The notes under the pieces: generated by a model
Told to the model about the DNA's origin: nothing
The model's database searches: none
The model's input: the letters and a program-made list of their open reading frames with translations, nothing else
From: Vibrio sp. BS-M-Sm-2
GTDB taxonomy: Bacteria > Pseudomonadota > Gammaproteobacteria > Enterobacterales > Vibrionaceae
Assembly (NCBI RefSeq): GCF_041504345.1
Contig: NZ_CP167895.1
Location: 992,001-1,056,000, forward strand
Direction of reading: 5' to 3'
Length of the DNA stretch: 64,000 nucleotides
Shown here: positions 19,817-28,271 of the stretch, piece after piece
Layout: each line of letters begins with the position of its first letter
Numbering within the stretch: position 1 is the first letter of the stretch
Translations under genes and position numbers: made by a program

Positions 19817-21196
19817 TTGAGCACTTCAAAATTCTCTTCAATCGCCCTTAAGCCAGAGCTTCTAAATACGTTGGATTCTCTTGGTTATACTGAAATGACG
19901 CCGATCCAAGCGTTAAGTCTTCCTACTATCCTAAATGGCAAGGACGTTATTGGTCAGGGTAAAACGGGTTCAGGTAAAACAGCTGCTTTCGGTTTAGGCG
20001 TGCTGCAGAACCTACGCGTTAAGCGTTTCCGTGTTCAGTCTTTAGTGTTATGTCCGACTCGTGAGCTTGCAGACCAAGTAGCAAAAGAGATTCGTACTCT
20101 TGCTCGCGGTATTCACAATATTAAAGTGCTGACACTTTGTGGCGGTATGCCAATGGGCCCACAGATTGGTTCACTAGAGCATGGCGCACACATTCTTGTG
20201 GGCACACCTGGTCGTATTCTTGATCACCTAGAGAAAGGTCGTATTGATCTGTCTGAGCTGAACACACTTGTGTTAGATGAAGCTGACCGCATGCTAGAAA
20301 TGGGCTTCCAAGACGCTTTGGATGCAGTGATTGAAGCAGCTCCAAAAGAACGCCAAACTCTGCTATTCAGTGCTACTTTCCCTAAACAAATCAAGTCTGT
20401 TGCAGACCGCATCATGCGTAACCCAGAAATGGTGAAGGTTGAATCAACACACGATCACTCAAGCATCCAACAACACTTCTACAAGTTAGAAGGCTCTGAA
20501 GCTCGTGATGACGCTCTAGAGTTGTTGTTACTTCATCACCAACCGGAATCTGCGGTTGTGTTCTGTAACACTAAGAAAGAAGTGCAAAACGTAAACGATG
20601 AGCTAAGTCACCGCGGTTTCAGTGTAATTGAGCTTCATGGCGACATGGAACAGCGTGAACGTGACCAAGCTTTGGTTCAGTTCTCAAACAAAACCATCTC
20701 GATTCTAGTAGCGACAGACGTTGCGGCTCGTGGTCTTGATGTTGATAACCTAGACGCAGTATTCAACTTTGAATTGTCTCGCGACCCTGAAGTTCACGTA
20801 CACCGCATTGGTCGTACTGGCCGTGCAGGAAGCAAAGGCGTCGCTATCAGCTTCTTTAGCGAGAAAGAGATGTACCGTGTTGCTCAAATTGATGAGTACA
20901 TGGATATGCCGATTGAGCCATCTGAGCTTCCAGCAAAACCTATTGCTAAGCCGTACTATTCAAACATGGTAACCATTCAGATTGATGGCGGTAAGAAAGC
21001 TAAGCTTCGAGCTGGTGATATTCTTGGTGCATTGACTGGTCAAGGTGGTATTGATGGTAAATCAGTAGGTAAGATCAACTTGTTCGCAATGCGCGCCTAT
21101 GTTGCTGTAGAACGCTCTGTTGCTAAGAAAGCACTGAACAAGATCGAATCAGGTAAAATGAAGGGTCGTCAATTCCGCGCCCGAATCCTGAAGTAA
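19817..21196 (+). CDS. dbpA: ATP-dependent RNA helicase DbpA
   Basis: A 459-residue DEAD-box helicase that acts on 23S rRNA hairpin 92 during 50S assembly. Visible elements are the Q motif (TEMTPIQ), Walker A (GKTGSGKT), PTRELA, LDEADRM near residue 153, SAT, and ARGLDV with HRIGRTGRAG. The C-terminal 75 residues, beginning TIQIDGGKKAKLRAGDILGA, are the DbpA-specific RNA-binding domain that separates it from RhlE or DeaD. The start appears to be TTG at 19817, with only a weak Shine-Dalgarno sequence and no upstream in-frame ATG in good context. Confidence is high. Confidence 0.95.
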   Translation: MSTSKFSSIALKPELLNTLDSLGYTEMTPIQALSLPTILNGKDVIGQGKTGSGKTAAFGLGVLQNLRVKRFRVQSLVLCPTRELADQVAKEIRTLARGIHNIKVLTLCGGMPMGPQIGSLEHGAHILVGTPGRILDHLEKGRIDLSELNTLVLDEADRMLEMGFQDALDAVIEAAPKERQTLLFSATFPKQIKSVADRIMRNPEMVKVESTHDHSSIQQHFYKLEGSEARDDALELLLLHHQPESAVVFCNTKKEVQNVNDELSHRGFSVIELHGDMEQRERDQALVQFSNKTISILVATDVAARGLDVDNLDAVFNFELSRDPEVHVHRIGRTGRAGSKGVAISFFSEKEMYRVAQIDEYMDMPIEPSELPAKPIAKPYYSNMVTIQIDGGKKAKLRAGDILGALTGQGGIDGKSVGKINLFAMRAYVAVERSVAKKALNKIESGKMKGRQFRARILK

Positions 21197-21320
21197 TTCG
21201 AGACTGAACCCCTTTGCTGCGATATGTCTAATTAATGGCATTGCAGTAAAGGGTGTTCAACAAAATGTCACTCAAGCTTCTTCTCTTAGGTTTATTGACC
21301 TAGTCCTCTATACTAAAGCA

Positions 21321-21494
21321 TTATTCATCGGGTCTTATCGAATAAAGATCGTTGATATGTTTTCCTTCGCTAACATACCAATTCATCGCTTCCTGTCGAT
21401 TGTGAACGAATATCGTGATTGTGGTTATTGAACCATCGTCAAAATAACAAAGCTCATATTCTAAATCGCTTGGGTGCTCAGGAATAGCGGCCAT
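21321..21494 (-). CDS. Small protein of unknown function (57 aa)
   Basis: A 57-residue ORF starting MAAIPEHPSDLEYELC and ending LYSIRPDE. The ATG has a strong GGGAGG five bases upstream. The protein is acidic and has no signal peptide or membrane segment. Codon use looks native, and the middle (TITIFVHNRQEAMNWYV) looks like a beta strand then a helix, suggesting a small folded domain. It lies convergent to dbpA. I do not recognise a family. Confidence 0.7.
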   Translation of the reverse strand: MAAIPEHPSDLEYELCYFDDGSITTITIFVHNRQEAMNWYVSEGKHINDLYSIRPDE

Positions 21495-21778
21495 AGCTTG
21501 CCTCCCAAATAATCAATCATTTGAAAATACGCTGACCCGATTCTTTTATAGGGTCCGCACTACGTCAAATGAGTAATAAAAATCAAGTTATATCACTGCC
21601 GTTAATTATTTTTAGTTTAATCATTTGCCTAAATAGACGGTTTAGCAAGGTGAAGTCTCAATTTATCTTAAAGTTTTTACGATCAGCTGCTTTTATAGCT
21701 AATGTTATAAGATCAAGAGTGAATCTGATAAGGCTGTTTACAGGTTCGCTGATCAGTAAAGGGTTGTGAGAGGGTGTA

Positions 21779-22615
21779 ATGAGAAAATGCCGTTGGTTAG
21801 TGATATTGGTGTGCTTTCTATTTGCTGGGTGTGGGACAAAATTCGCCTATAACAATATCAGTTGGTTTGCGGTGAGTTATATCGAAGACTTTGTTTCGTT
21901 ATCTAATAGTCAAGAGTCCGAGCTAGAAGCACGTCTAGACTCATTGCAAGTCTGGCATAAAGAAACTCAACTTCCTCTATATATTTCGCAATTAGAAGTG
22001 ATTCAAAGTATTGCTCGTGCCGATATGAATTCTGCCTTTATCGTTGACCAGAGCGAACAAATTAAAAATCATATTCGCGCTATCGTTAATAAGTTTGCCC
22101 CCGATGTTTACGCGTTAAGTATGCAACTGAGCCCTAAGCAAGATAGTGAGTTCTTACAAAACTTTAGAGAAAAGCAGCAAGACTATTACGAAGAAAGGTT
22201 GTCGTTGAATGACGAAGATTCCAGAGATCGATATCGAAATCGAATAGAAGAGAGGCTAGAACGATGGCTAGGATCGGTATCGAAAGAACAAAAACAGATT
22301 ATTTTCACTTGGTCTCAAGAATGGGGAAATACCAACGATAGCTGGCGTCAATATCAAAATAATACCTACCAAGATCTCACAACACTGATGGGAAAGAAGA
22401 GTGATCTACATATCGCTCAGCCAATTATTATGAACTTGCTTCTGAATAATGAAGCTTATTATCCAGATGAATTGGAATCTAAGCTTAATAAAAATATGCA
22501 GACATCAGCCAAATTCTTGGTGGATATCGCCGCAATCAGTAGTGATAAGCAATGGTCTTATTTCATGAATGAATTAGAGAGTCTCAAATCTACACTGGTG
22601 ACACTGCAGGAGTAG
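21779..22615 (+). CDS. DUF6279-type lipoprotein
   Basis: A 278-residue lipoprotein. The signal peptide ends in FLFAGC, giving a lipidated Cys at about residue 19. The mature part is mostly helical and begins with the family hallmark FAYNNISWFAVSYIEDFVSLSNSQ, split by the charged stretch ESELEARLDSL. Family DUF6279 has no established function. The gene is followed by a terminator at 22644 and is convergent with the exonuclease gene. The ATG is preceded by GAGAGGGTG. Confidence 0.85.
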   Translation: MRKCRWLVILVCFLFAGCGTKFAYNNISWFAVSYIEDFVSLSNSQESELEARLDSLQVWHKETQLPLYISQLEVIQSIARADMNSAFIVDQSEQIKNHIRAIVNKFAPDVYALSMQLSPKQDSEFLQNFREKQQDYYEERLSLNDEDSRDRYRNRIEERLERWLGSVSKEQKQIIFTWSQEWGNTNDSWRQYQNNTYQDLTTLMGKKSDLHIAQPIIMNLLLNNEAYYPDELESKLNKNMQTSAKFLVDIAAISSDKQWSYFMNELESLKSTLVTLQE

Positions 22616-22643
22616 GGGACAAGTAAGTTTCGTTAATAACTAA

Positions 22644-22675
22644 AAAGGCTGATCGCGTTAAACTAATCAGCCTTT
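22644..22675. terminator. Bidirectional terminator
   Basis: The stem AAAGGCTGAT/ATCAGCCTTT, with a loop of about 12 bases, carries A and T runs on its two sides. It sits between the convergent DUF6279 and exonuclease genes. Confidence 0.8.
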
Positions 22676-22700
22676 CAAACATTATCGTATGGTAAGGGTT

Positions 22701-23324
22701 TTAACCTCGATTACTCATCAACAGCTTTGCAATAGAGCCTTTAGCGGTCTTAGATATTTTCTGCATCAGTTGAAAGCTCGGTTGTTGAATACCGTGGTCG
22801 CTTTGTAGTTCATCAATCATCAATAACCACAGTCTAGCTGTCATTTCTGAATCGGCTAACGCTCTGTGGAAAGTACCGTCGTTGTCGATATTCTTGAAAC
22901 GCACAAGGTCGCCTAACTTATGAGTCGGTGCGTCTTGAATTAGACGACGAGCAATCAGCATTGAGCATGCAAACTGTCCATTGTAATCGCGACCAATATT
23001 ATCTAACTCTGCATCAAGAAAGCGCTTATCAAATGAGGCATTGTGAGCGACAAGTTGGCTGTCTTGAATGAAGTCTGCAAACTCATCCATCACTTCACTG
23101 CAACTGGCCGCTGTACTTAACATACGGTTACTGATTCCGGTATAACCTTCAATGAATCCACTAACACGAAACCCTGGGTTCATGAGTTGTTGGAAGGTGT
23201 CGACGACTTCGCCGTTAACGAGTTTCACCGCACCGATTTCAATCGCTCGGTCACCCATATTTGGTGATAAGCCTGTGGTTTCGAAATCGAGAACGATAAC
23301 GGAGTCTGCGGAGTGTGTAGCCAT
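22701..23324 (-). CDS. DnaQ-like 3'-5' exonuclease
   Basis: A 207-residue DEDDh exonuclease resembling the Pol III epsilon domain. Motif ExoI is VLDFETTGLSP near residue 12, ExoII is HNASFDKRFLD near 93-103, and ExoIII is HRALADSEMTARL near 153-165, with the characteristic His. It lacks the C-terminal extension that tethers epsilon to the polymerase, so it is a free-standing exonuclease acting on DNA or RNA ends. The upstream PPC-domain gene is on the same strand, 66 bp away, and may be co-transcribed. Confidence 0.88.
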   Translation of the reverse strand: MATHSADSVIVLDFETTGLSPNMGDRAIEIGAVKLVNGEVVDTFQQLMNPGFRVSGFIEGYTGISNRMLSTAASCSEVMDEFADFIQDSQLVAHNASFDKRFLDAELDNIGRDYNGQFACSMLIARRLIQDAPTHKLGDLVRFKNIDNDGTFHRALADSEMTARLWLLMIDELQSDHGIQQPSFQLMQKISKTAKGSIAKLLMSNRG

Positions 23325-23390
23325 CGTGTTTCCTAATTACTATTGGTTATATCGCTTTATATGAGGCGTTTGGTTCTGCTATCAGTGAAG

Positions 23391-23795
23391 CTATTGTGTG
23401 TTACTGCTGATAGTGAGCTCAGTGTAACCCGTCGTATCATCATGCTCTCTGCTGAAGGTCAAAGTATCGTAGTGGTGAACAATCAATTCAGCTGTGGTTG
23501 CGATGATCGTTCCCTCCAGCAAATGCCCGCCAATCACATCACCATTCTCATCAGCAACGGATATATGAACGTGCTGGTGGTTAGGCGTTAGCGTTGCCAT
23601 TACAGATACGATTTCGAACGGAGCTTGAACTAGCTTGGTGTTGTTGGCATTAGCTAAGCGAATATTGAGTTGAGAAACACACCCGACACAAGATGCGATA
23701 GAGCCTGCAGAGATATTGTGCGCTGTCACTAGCCTCTGGATCTCAAGCTTTAGATCTTGTCCTCGGGTTAATCTCGTTGCGATAGGAGTAATCAT
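23391..23795 (-). CDS. PPC/DUF296-domain protein
   Basis: A 134-residue single-domain protein of the PPC (DUF296) family. It carries the typical C-terminal half, HVHISVADENGDVIGGHLLEG, with the conserved HxH and GGH residues that can bind a metal, and the N-terminal IASCVGCVSQLNIRLAN strand. Bacterial members are trimers of uncertain role, and some are annotated as DNA-binding. It probably shares a transcript with the downstream exonuclease gene. Specific function is not evident. Confidence 0.85.
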   Translation of the reverse strand: MITPIATRLTRGQDLKLEIQRLVTAHNISAGSIASCVGCVSQLNIRLANANNTKLVQAPFEIVSVMATLTPNHQHVHISVADENGDVIGGHLLEGTIIATTAELIVHHYDTLTFSREHDDTTGYTELTISSNTQ

Positions 23796-23836
23796 CTCAA
23801 TACCTCTGTTTTATCTTTATCTGTGTATCAAAGAAC

Positions 23837-23863
23837 AAAACGAAGCCACATGGGGCTTCGTTT
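23837..23863. terminator. Rho-independent terminator
   Basis: The stem AAAACGAAGCC/GGCTTCGTTT with a short loop lies just after rhlE on the minus strand and before the PPC gene. Confidence 0.75.
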
Positions 23864-23910
23864 CATTTGTATTTTGGTTAACGCGACTCTCGCATTGTCT
23901 AAATTTGAAA

Positions 23911-25110
23911 TTACTCAGGTTGCTGCAGGTCTCTTTTCTTTTTAGGCACGAAGTTCAATACAGAGATTGGCACTTCTTTACGTGGTTCGAAACCTTCAAC
24001 TACACGTCGTTCAATCAAGTGACCAAGACGTTTTTCAATAATACATAGGTTCTTGAAGTTGTCTTTCGATAGGAAAGAGATCGCTTCACCAGACGCGTCC
24101 GCACGGCCTGTACGACCAATACGGTGAACATAGTCGTCCGCAGGGAATGGGATGTCGTAGTTAACTACGCGGCTTAGGTTATCGATATCGATACCACGAG
24201 CAGCAACCCCTGTTGCAACTAGATATTTTAGACGACCTTTTTTGAAATCAGCCAGAATCTTTTCACGAATCGCTTGGCTACGTCCACTGTGGAAAGCTTC
24301 CGCTTCGATACCACGCTTTTCAAGTTGAGCAACCAACTTAGCCGCGCCGTGCTTAGTCTCGATAAAGATAAGCGCTTGGTCCCACTCACCGTCAGTGATC
24401 ATGTGGCTTAATAGCGCAGACTTACGGTCTTTATCTACAGTAACAAGCCATTGTTCGATGTTTGCTTTAGAAGCGTCAGTTTTGGCAATTGAAATCTCTT
24501 CCGCTTCACTGATTGCGCTTTTCGCTAGCGCACGAACTGGCGTTGATAGCGTTGCTGAGAACAACAGGTTTTGAATGTTTTGTGGCAAACGTGCGATGAT
24601 CTTGTTGATGTCTTCGATGAAACCCATGTCTAGCATGCGGTCAGCTTCATCAAGAACCAGTACTTCGACTTCATCAAAGTGAACGGCACGTTGTCCGTAC
24701 ATATCGATCAAACGACCTGGTGTTGCCACAAGAATATCGACGCCTTCAATAAGACGATCTTTCTGGTGTTGGTAAGAGACGCCACCGTACATCGCTAATG
24801 ATGTTAGGTTTAGGAACTTCGCGTACTTAGTAATGTTCTGCTCAACCTGAATCGCAAGTTCACGAGTTGGTGTCAGAATAACAGCACGAATACGTTTTTT
24901 ACGTTGTGTTTCACCTTTACTTAGCATTTCTAAGGTAGGGAGAACAAAGCTCGCAGTTTTACCTGTACCTGTTTGTGCAGCAGCAATAAGGTTCTTACCA
25001 GAAAGCACAATCGGAATTGCTTTTTCTTGAATAGAGGTTGGCTTTTCATAGCCTTGTTTTGCAACGGCTTTAACAATAGGTGAGCTTAATCCAAGCTTGG
25101 AAAATGGCAT
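23911..25110 (-). CDS. rhlE: DEAD-box RNA helicase, RhlE type
   Basis: A 399-residue DEAD-box helicase. The N-terminus (FSKLGLSSPIVKAVAKQGYEKPTSIQ) and Walker A AAQTGTGKT match RhlE. PTRELA, LDEADRMLDMGF, SAT, and ARGIDI with HRIGRTGRAD follow. The C-terminal tail after about residue 365 is short and basic (PKKKRDLQQ), without the DbpA RNA-binding domain or the DeaD tail. RhlE acts on structured RNA in ribosome maturation or decay. It is followed by a terminator at 23837. It is the second of three DEAD-box helicases in this window. Confidence 0.9.
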   Translation of the reverse strand: MPFSKLGLSSPIVKAVAKQGYEKPTSIQEKAIPIVLSGKNLIAAAQTGTGKTASFVLPTLEMLSKGETQRKKRIRAVILTPTRELAIQVEQNITKYAKFLNLTSLAMYGGVSYQHQKDRLIEGVDILVATPGRLIDMYGQRAVHFDEVEVLVLDEADRMLDMGFIEDINKIIARLPQNIQNLLFSATLSTPVRALAKSAISEAEEISIAKTDASKANIEQWLVTVDKDRKSALLSHMITDGEWDQALIFIETKHGAAKLVAQLEKRGIEAEAFHSGRSQAIREKILADFKKGRLKYLVATGVAARGIDIDNLSRVVNYDIPFPADDYVHRIGRTGRADASGEAISFLSKDNFKNLCIIEKRLGHLIERRVVEGFEPRKEVPISVLNFVPKKKRDLQQPE

Positions 25111-25212
25111 AAGTTTCTCGGTATGATTTGGCTAAATAGCGATGGAAAGGTTCAACAATCTTATACAAGGATAAGATTAATGGCGGCATTCTACCATGTT
25201 GCTTGTGTACTA

Positions 25213-25482
25213 CTAGGGCATGTTGATCTTTCGAGCTGATTTTTGCAGCGAGTTGCTGGGTATTTATACAAGGCAGAGGCTTTGATGTGTAGCTAGCCTA
25301 CATGAGAAGCCGATAACGCAGTAGAAATGACCAGTAAACGCTGCCCGAAGGGTTCGGCTAAAAGCGTTTTACTCTTTGTTGGGGGAGATTTGCTTAGAAT
25401 GACTAGGCTACTTCCCCCTCGCCGCGATTAAAACGCTTTTATCTCGAACAAAATTTAACCACGAAAGGTCAACACGCCCTAG
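25213..25482. mobile_element. MITE-like element with terminal inverted repeats
   Basis: A 270-bp non-coding element lies between rhlE and bluB. The ends are inverted repeats of about 21 bp with two mismatches: the left end reads CTAGGGCATGTTGATC, and the complement of the right end reads CTAGGGCGTGTTGACC; both continue TTTCG. Both termini are CTAG. Inside are at least two strong hairpins: GGCTTtgATGT.../...ACATgagAAGCC at about 25279-25311, and AAACGCTgcCCGAA/TTCGGctaAAAGCGTTT at about 25336-25369. I recall similar sequence as a dispersed repeat in vibrios, but that memory was not checked. It has no ORF, so movement would need a transposase in trans. Confidence 0.7.
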
Positions 25483-25543
25483 AAACATAGACACTTTAGT
25501 TGGATAATACTGACTCAATAAGACGACGATAAGACAGGGAAGT

Positions 25544-26215
25544 ATGGAAATTACGCCGAATGAACGCGAAGCAGTATATAAAACGATTTTTTCTCGCCGA
25601 GATGTTCGTGGACAGTTTCTCCCTGATGAGATCCCAGAAGACGTTCTGATGCGTGTGTTAACCGCCGCGCACCATGCGCCTAGTGTCGGTTTTATGCAGC
25701 CTTGGGACTTTGTCATTGTTCGTGATATCGAAACTAAGCAACAAATTAAAGCGGGCTTCAATCAAGCGCATGCTGAATCGGCAGAAATGTTTACCGATGA
25801 AAAACAGGCGATGTATAAACGCTTAAAGTTGGAAGGTATCGTTGAATCACCTATCGGTATCTGTGTAACTTGCGACCGTAATCGAACCGGAAAGGTTGTG
25901 CTAGGTAGAACCATCAAACAAGAGATGGACTTATACAGCACAGTCTGTGCGGTTCAAAACTTGTGGCTGGCGGCAAGGGCAGAAAATCTAGGGTTAGGCT
26001 GGGTGAGTATTCTCCACGATTCAGTACTGCGAGACGCACTCGATATCCCGGAAAACATCGATATTGTGGCCTACCTGTGTATTGGCTACGTTGATCATTT
26101 CAAAGATAAACCAGAACTTGAAACCATGGGGTGGCTACCAAGAAGAGACGTCAACTCAGCGATTCATGAAGGCAAGTGGAATGCAGAGCAAATAACGAAT
26201 TCAGTGGAGGATTAA
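25544..26215 (+). CDS. bluB: 5,6-dimethylbenzimidazole synthase BluB
   Basis: A 223-residue nitroreductase-fold enzyme that cleaves reduced flavin mononucleotide with oxygen to form 5,6-dimethylbenzimidazole, the lower ligand of cobalamin. Family marks are FSRRDVRGQFLPDEIP near residue 17, AAHHAPSVGFMQPWDFV near 46, and the C-terminal LGLGWVSI and AYLCIGYVDHF segments. Length matches BluB. The ATG is preceded by AGGGA at short spacing. It stands alone, without other cobalamin genes nearby, and I could not find a cobalamin riboswitch in the leader. It starts 61 bp after the MITE-like element, which may influence its promoter. Confidence 0.92.
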   Translation: MEITPNEREAVYKTIFSRRDVRGQFLPDEIPEDVLMRVLTAAHHAPSVGFMQPWDFVIVRDIETKQQIKAGFNQAHAESAEMFTDEKQAMYKRLKLEGIVESPIGICVTCDRNRTGKVVLGRTIKQEMDLYSTVCAVQNLWLAARAENLGLGWVSILHDSVLRDALDIPENIDIVAYLCIGYVDHFKDKPELETMGWLPRRDVNSAIHEGKWNAEQITNSVED

Positions 26216-26417
26216 TCTCCCATTTATTTTTATCACTGAATATGAACCATCATTGATTATTTTGTTTGCTAAAAGAGGTGTTTATAAATTAAGTTGGATC
26301 TTGATATTATTTATATCAACAGTTTCATAAAGCATATTTCAACTTGAACGAGTAAATAGACCTCCCATTTGGGTTACAGCTATTTTCGTTCCTCTAGACG
26401 CTTAATTCGGATATCCA

Positions 26418-28073
26418 TTGAACGACGCTAACTTACGTAGACTTCAGCAGCTTATTGCAAAGTATGAATTAGGTGAAGAGTATCACCTAACGATCGATGC
26501 TCTAGAACACTCGCTATCGACTTCTCGTAGAAACACTTCGATCATTCTTAAATGCTTATCGAAATATCGCTGGATTTGTTGGATTCCTTCTAAAGGAAGA
26601 GGGAAACTTAGCCAATTTAGAATTTTGGTCAGCTTCCCCGAAGCGTTAGAACAAGTGTTAGCGCTTCAGTTAGAACAGGGGTGCTTTAACGTTATTCCCC
26701 GTCTTCTAGAAAGCTATGGTGATGCGGCAATAAAGGCACTGACGCTAGCGACTGAAAAACATAGTCTGTTCAATCAACAACATGATCATTTGCTGATCAC
26801 TCAATATCCGTGGGTCGATAACCTTGAGCCAGCAAAAACATACCGAACTGCCGAACATCACATCTTAAGGAGTCTCTACAATACGTTACTCGTCCAAGAT
26901 CATGAAGGAAATCCCCAAGCGAGCCTCGCGCACCATTGGGAGATGGAAGGGCGCTTTCTGCATTTTTGGTTGAGACCGAATGTGTTATTCCATGACGGTG
27001 AAAATTTAACGGCCAAAGATGTTGCTCAATGTTTGTTGCAGCTAAAAAATATCGAAGGGCCAGTACAGTCTTTATTTGATCAGGTCAGTGATGTTCAAGT
27101 TGTGGGTGATAAACAACTGATTATTGAGCTGACACACGCAAACCCGATGTTTATCTATGCGCTGTGTAGTGCACACGCGTCTATTTACCGTCGCAAGCGT
27201 AGCTATTTTGCTAGTGGACGCAGTGCCTATATCGGAACCGGCCCTTTCTCATTAGATGATTGGAGCGAAGAGCGCTTGGTTCTTAAACGTCACCGAGGTT
27301 ACTTTGCTCAAAATGCCTTGTTAGAACAGATAACGCTCACCGACATCGAAGGCTTAAATGATCATACCCTGAGTTTCAATAAACCGGACATTGCGGAAGA
27401 AACTATGATTAATGCACTTTCGTATCTTGCAGTTAATCGTAGAGAAAACTCAGGCATTACCCCCGAAGACTTAGACAGCTTGGTATCATTTATCAAATCC
27501 AGTAGTAAGGAGTTTGATGCCGATATGGTGACGGATGACTTATCTTTCTCGCTTAGTGAACTAACCTGCAGTAATCCCATTCCTGTTTTGATGGGGAGGG
27601 TTGTTTTAACTCGACCTAAAATGACGATTCCTTTGCTTCAAGATATGGCAGACTGGCTTGAGCAAACTATCGCGAAGACAGGCGTGACTATTGAAGTCAT
27701 TGAACTTAATAATATTAGTGATCCTAGCTTAATGAGTGAGCCGGCAGACTTGTTGTTTATCGAAGAGATTATTGAACAGCCAAAAGAGTACGGTCTTTAT
27801 GATTGGTTGCTTGCCTCGTCTGGACTCAGATTTATTTTTAACAGTGCTCAGATGAAGGCGCATTGTGAGAGAGTTCGCTCTGCTGTAAGTAGTGATAGTC
27901 CAATTGACGAGTTGAGACAAATTGAACAGTCGCTCTATCAACAGAAGTTACTTTGCCCGTTATTTCACGGTAAAGAGAAGGTATCTAACAGTGTTGAAGT
28001 TCATGGTGTAGAGATAAATCAAACTGGCTATAGTGATTTTTATAAGCTTTGGATATCTTCAAGCGAGGGGTAA
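26418..28073 (+). CDS. SgrR-family transcriptional regulator
   Basis: A 551-residue regulator with an N-terminal winged-helix domain (about 1-110: LTIDALEHSLSTSRRNTSII and WICWIPSKGRGKLSQF) fused to a periplasmic-binding-protein-like SBP_bac_5 domain (about 155-545, with LFHDGENLTAKDV and GTGPFSLDDW). SgrR in E. coli senses sugar-phosphate stress and activates sgrS. Vibrios carry several paralogues, and no sgrS-like RNA is apparent next to this one, so its target is unknown. The start looks like TTG at 26418 with a weak Shine-Dalgarno sequence. Confidence 0.88.
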   Translation: MNDANLRRLQQLIAKYELGEEYHLTIDALEHSLSTSRRNTSIILKCLSKYRWICWIPSKGRGKLSQFRILVSFPEALEQVLALQLEQGCFNVIPRLLESYGDAAIKALTLATEKHSLFNQQHDHLLITQYPWVDNLEPAKTYRTAEHHILRSLYNTLLVQDHEGNPQASLAHHWEMEGRFLHFWLRPNVLFHDGENLTAKDVAQCLLQLKNIEGPVQSLFDQVSDVQVVGDKQLIIELTHANPMFIYALCSAHASIYRRKRSYFASGRSAYIGTGPFSLDDWSEERLVLKRHRGYFAQNALLEQITLTDIEGLNDHTLSFNKPDIAEETMINALSYLAVNRRENSGITPEDLDSLVSFIKSSSKEFDADMVTDDLSFSLSELTCSNPIPVLMGRVVLTRPKMTIPLLQDMADWLEQTIAKTGVTIEVIELNNISDPSLMSEPADLLFIEEIIEQPKEYGLYDWLLASSGLRFIFNSAQMKAHCERVRSAVSSDSPIDELRQIEQSLYQQKLLCPLFHGKEKVSNSVEVHGVEINQTGYSDFYKLWISSSEG

Positions 28074-28271
28074 TTAATCCACCTTTGAGTTTATGTCTTT
28101 CCCCCCTAATTTCTCGCTCATAATGAAAACATGCATGAATTGCCTATCACCCTTTCATGTTTCTTTTGAACACCAATCGTTACTATGACTCAGCATGACT
28201 ATCAAAGTCATTCTCGGTCATCCCCCAATGACACCCCTACTCATAAATCTATTTCATTAGGATCTAATCGA

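Noticed and set aside
21569..21769. 66-residue plus-strand frame before the DUF6279 gene
   Set aside because: No ribosome-binding site, poor composition, and AT-rich DNA explains the open frame.
25400..25543. Possible cobalamin riboswitch before bluB
   Set aside because: No conserved B12-box-like core was seen; the structure there belongs to the MITE-like element.
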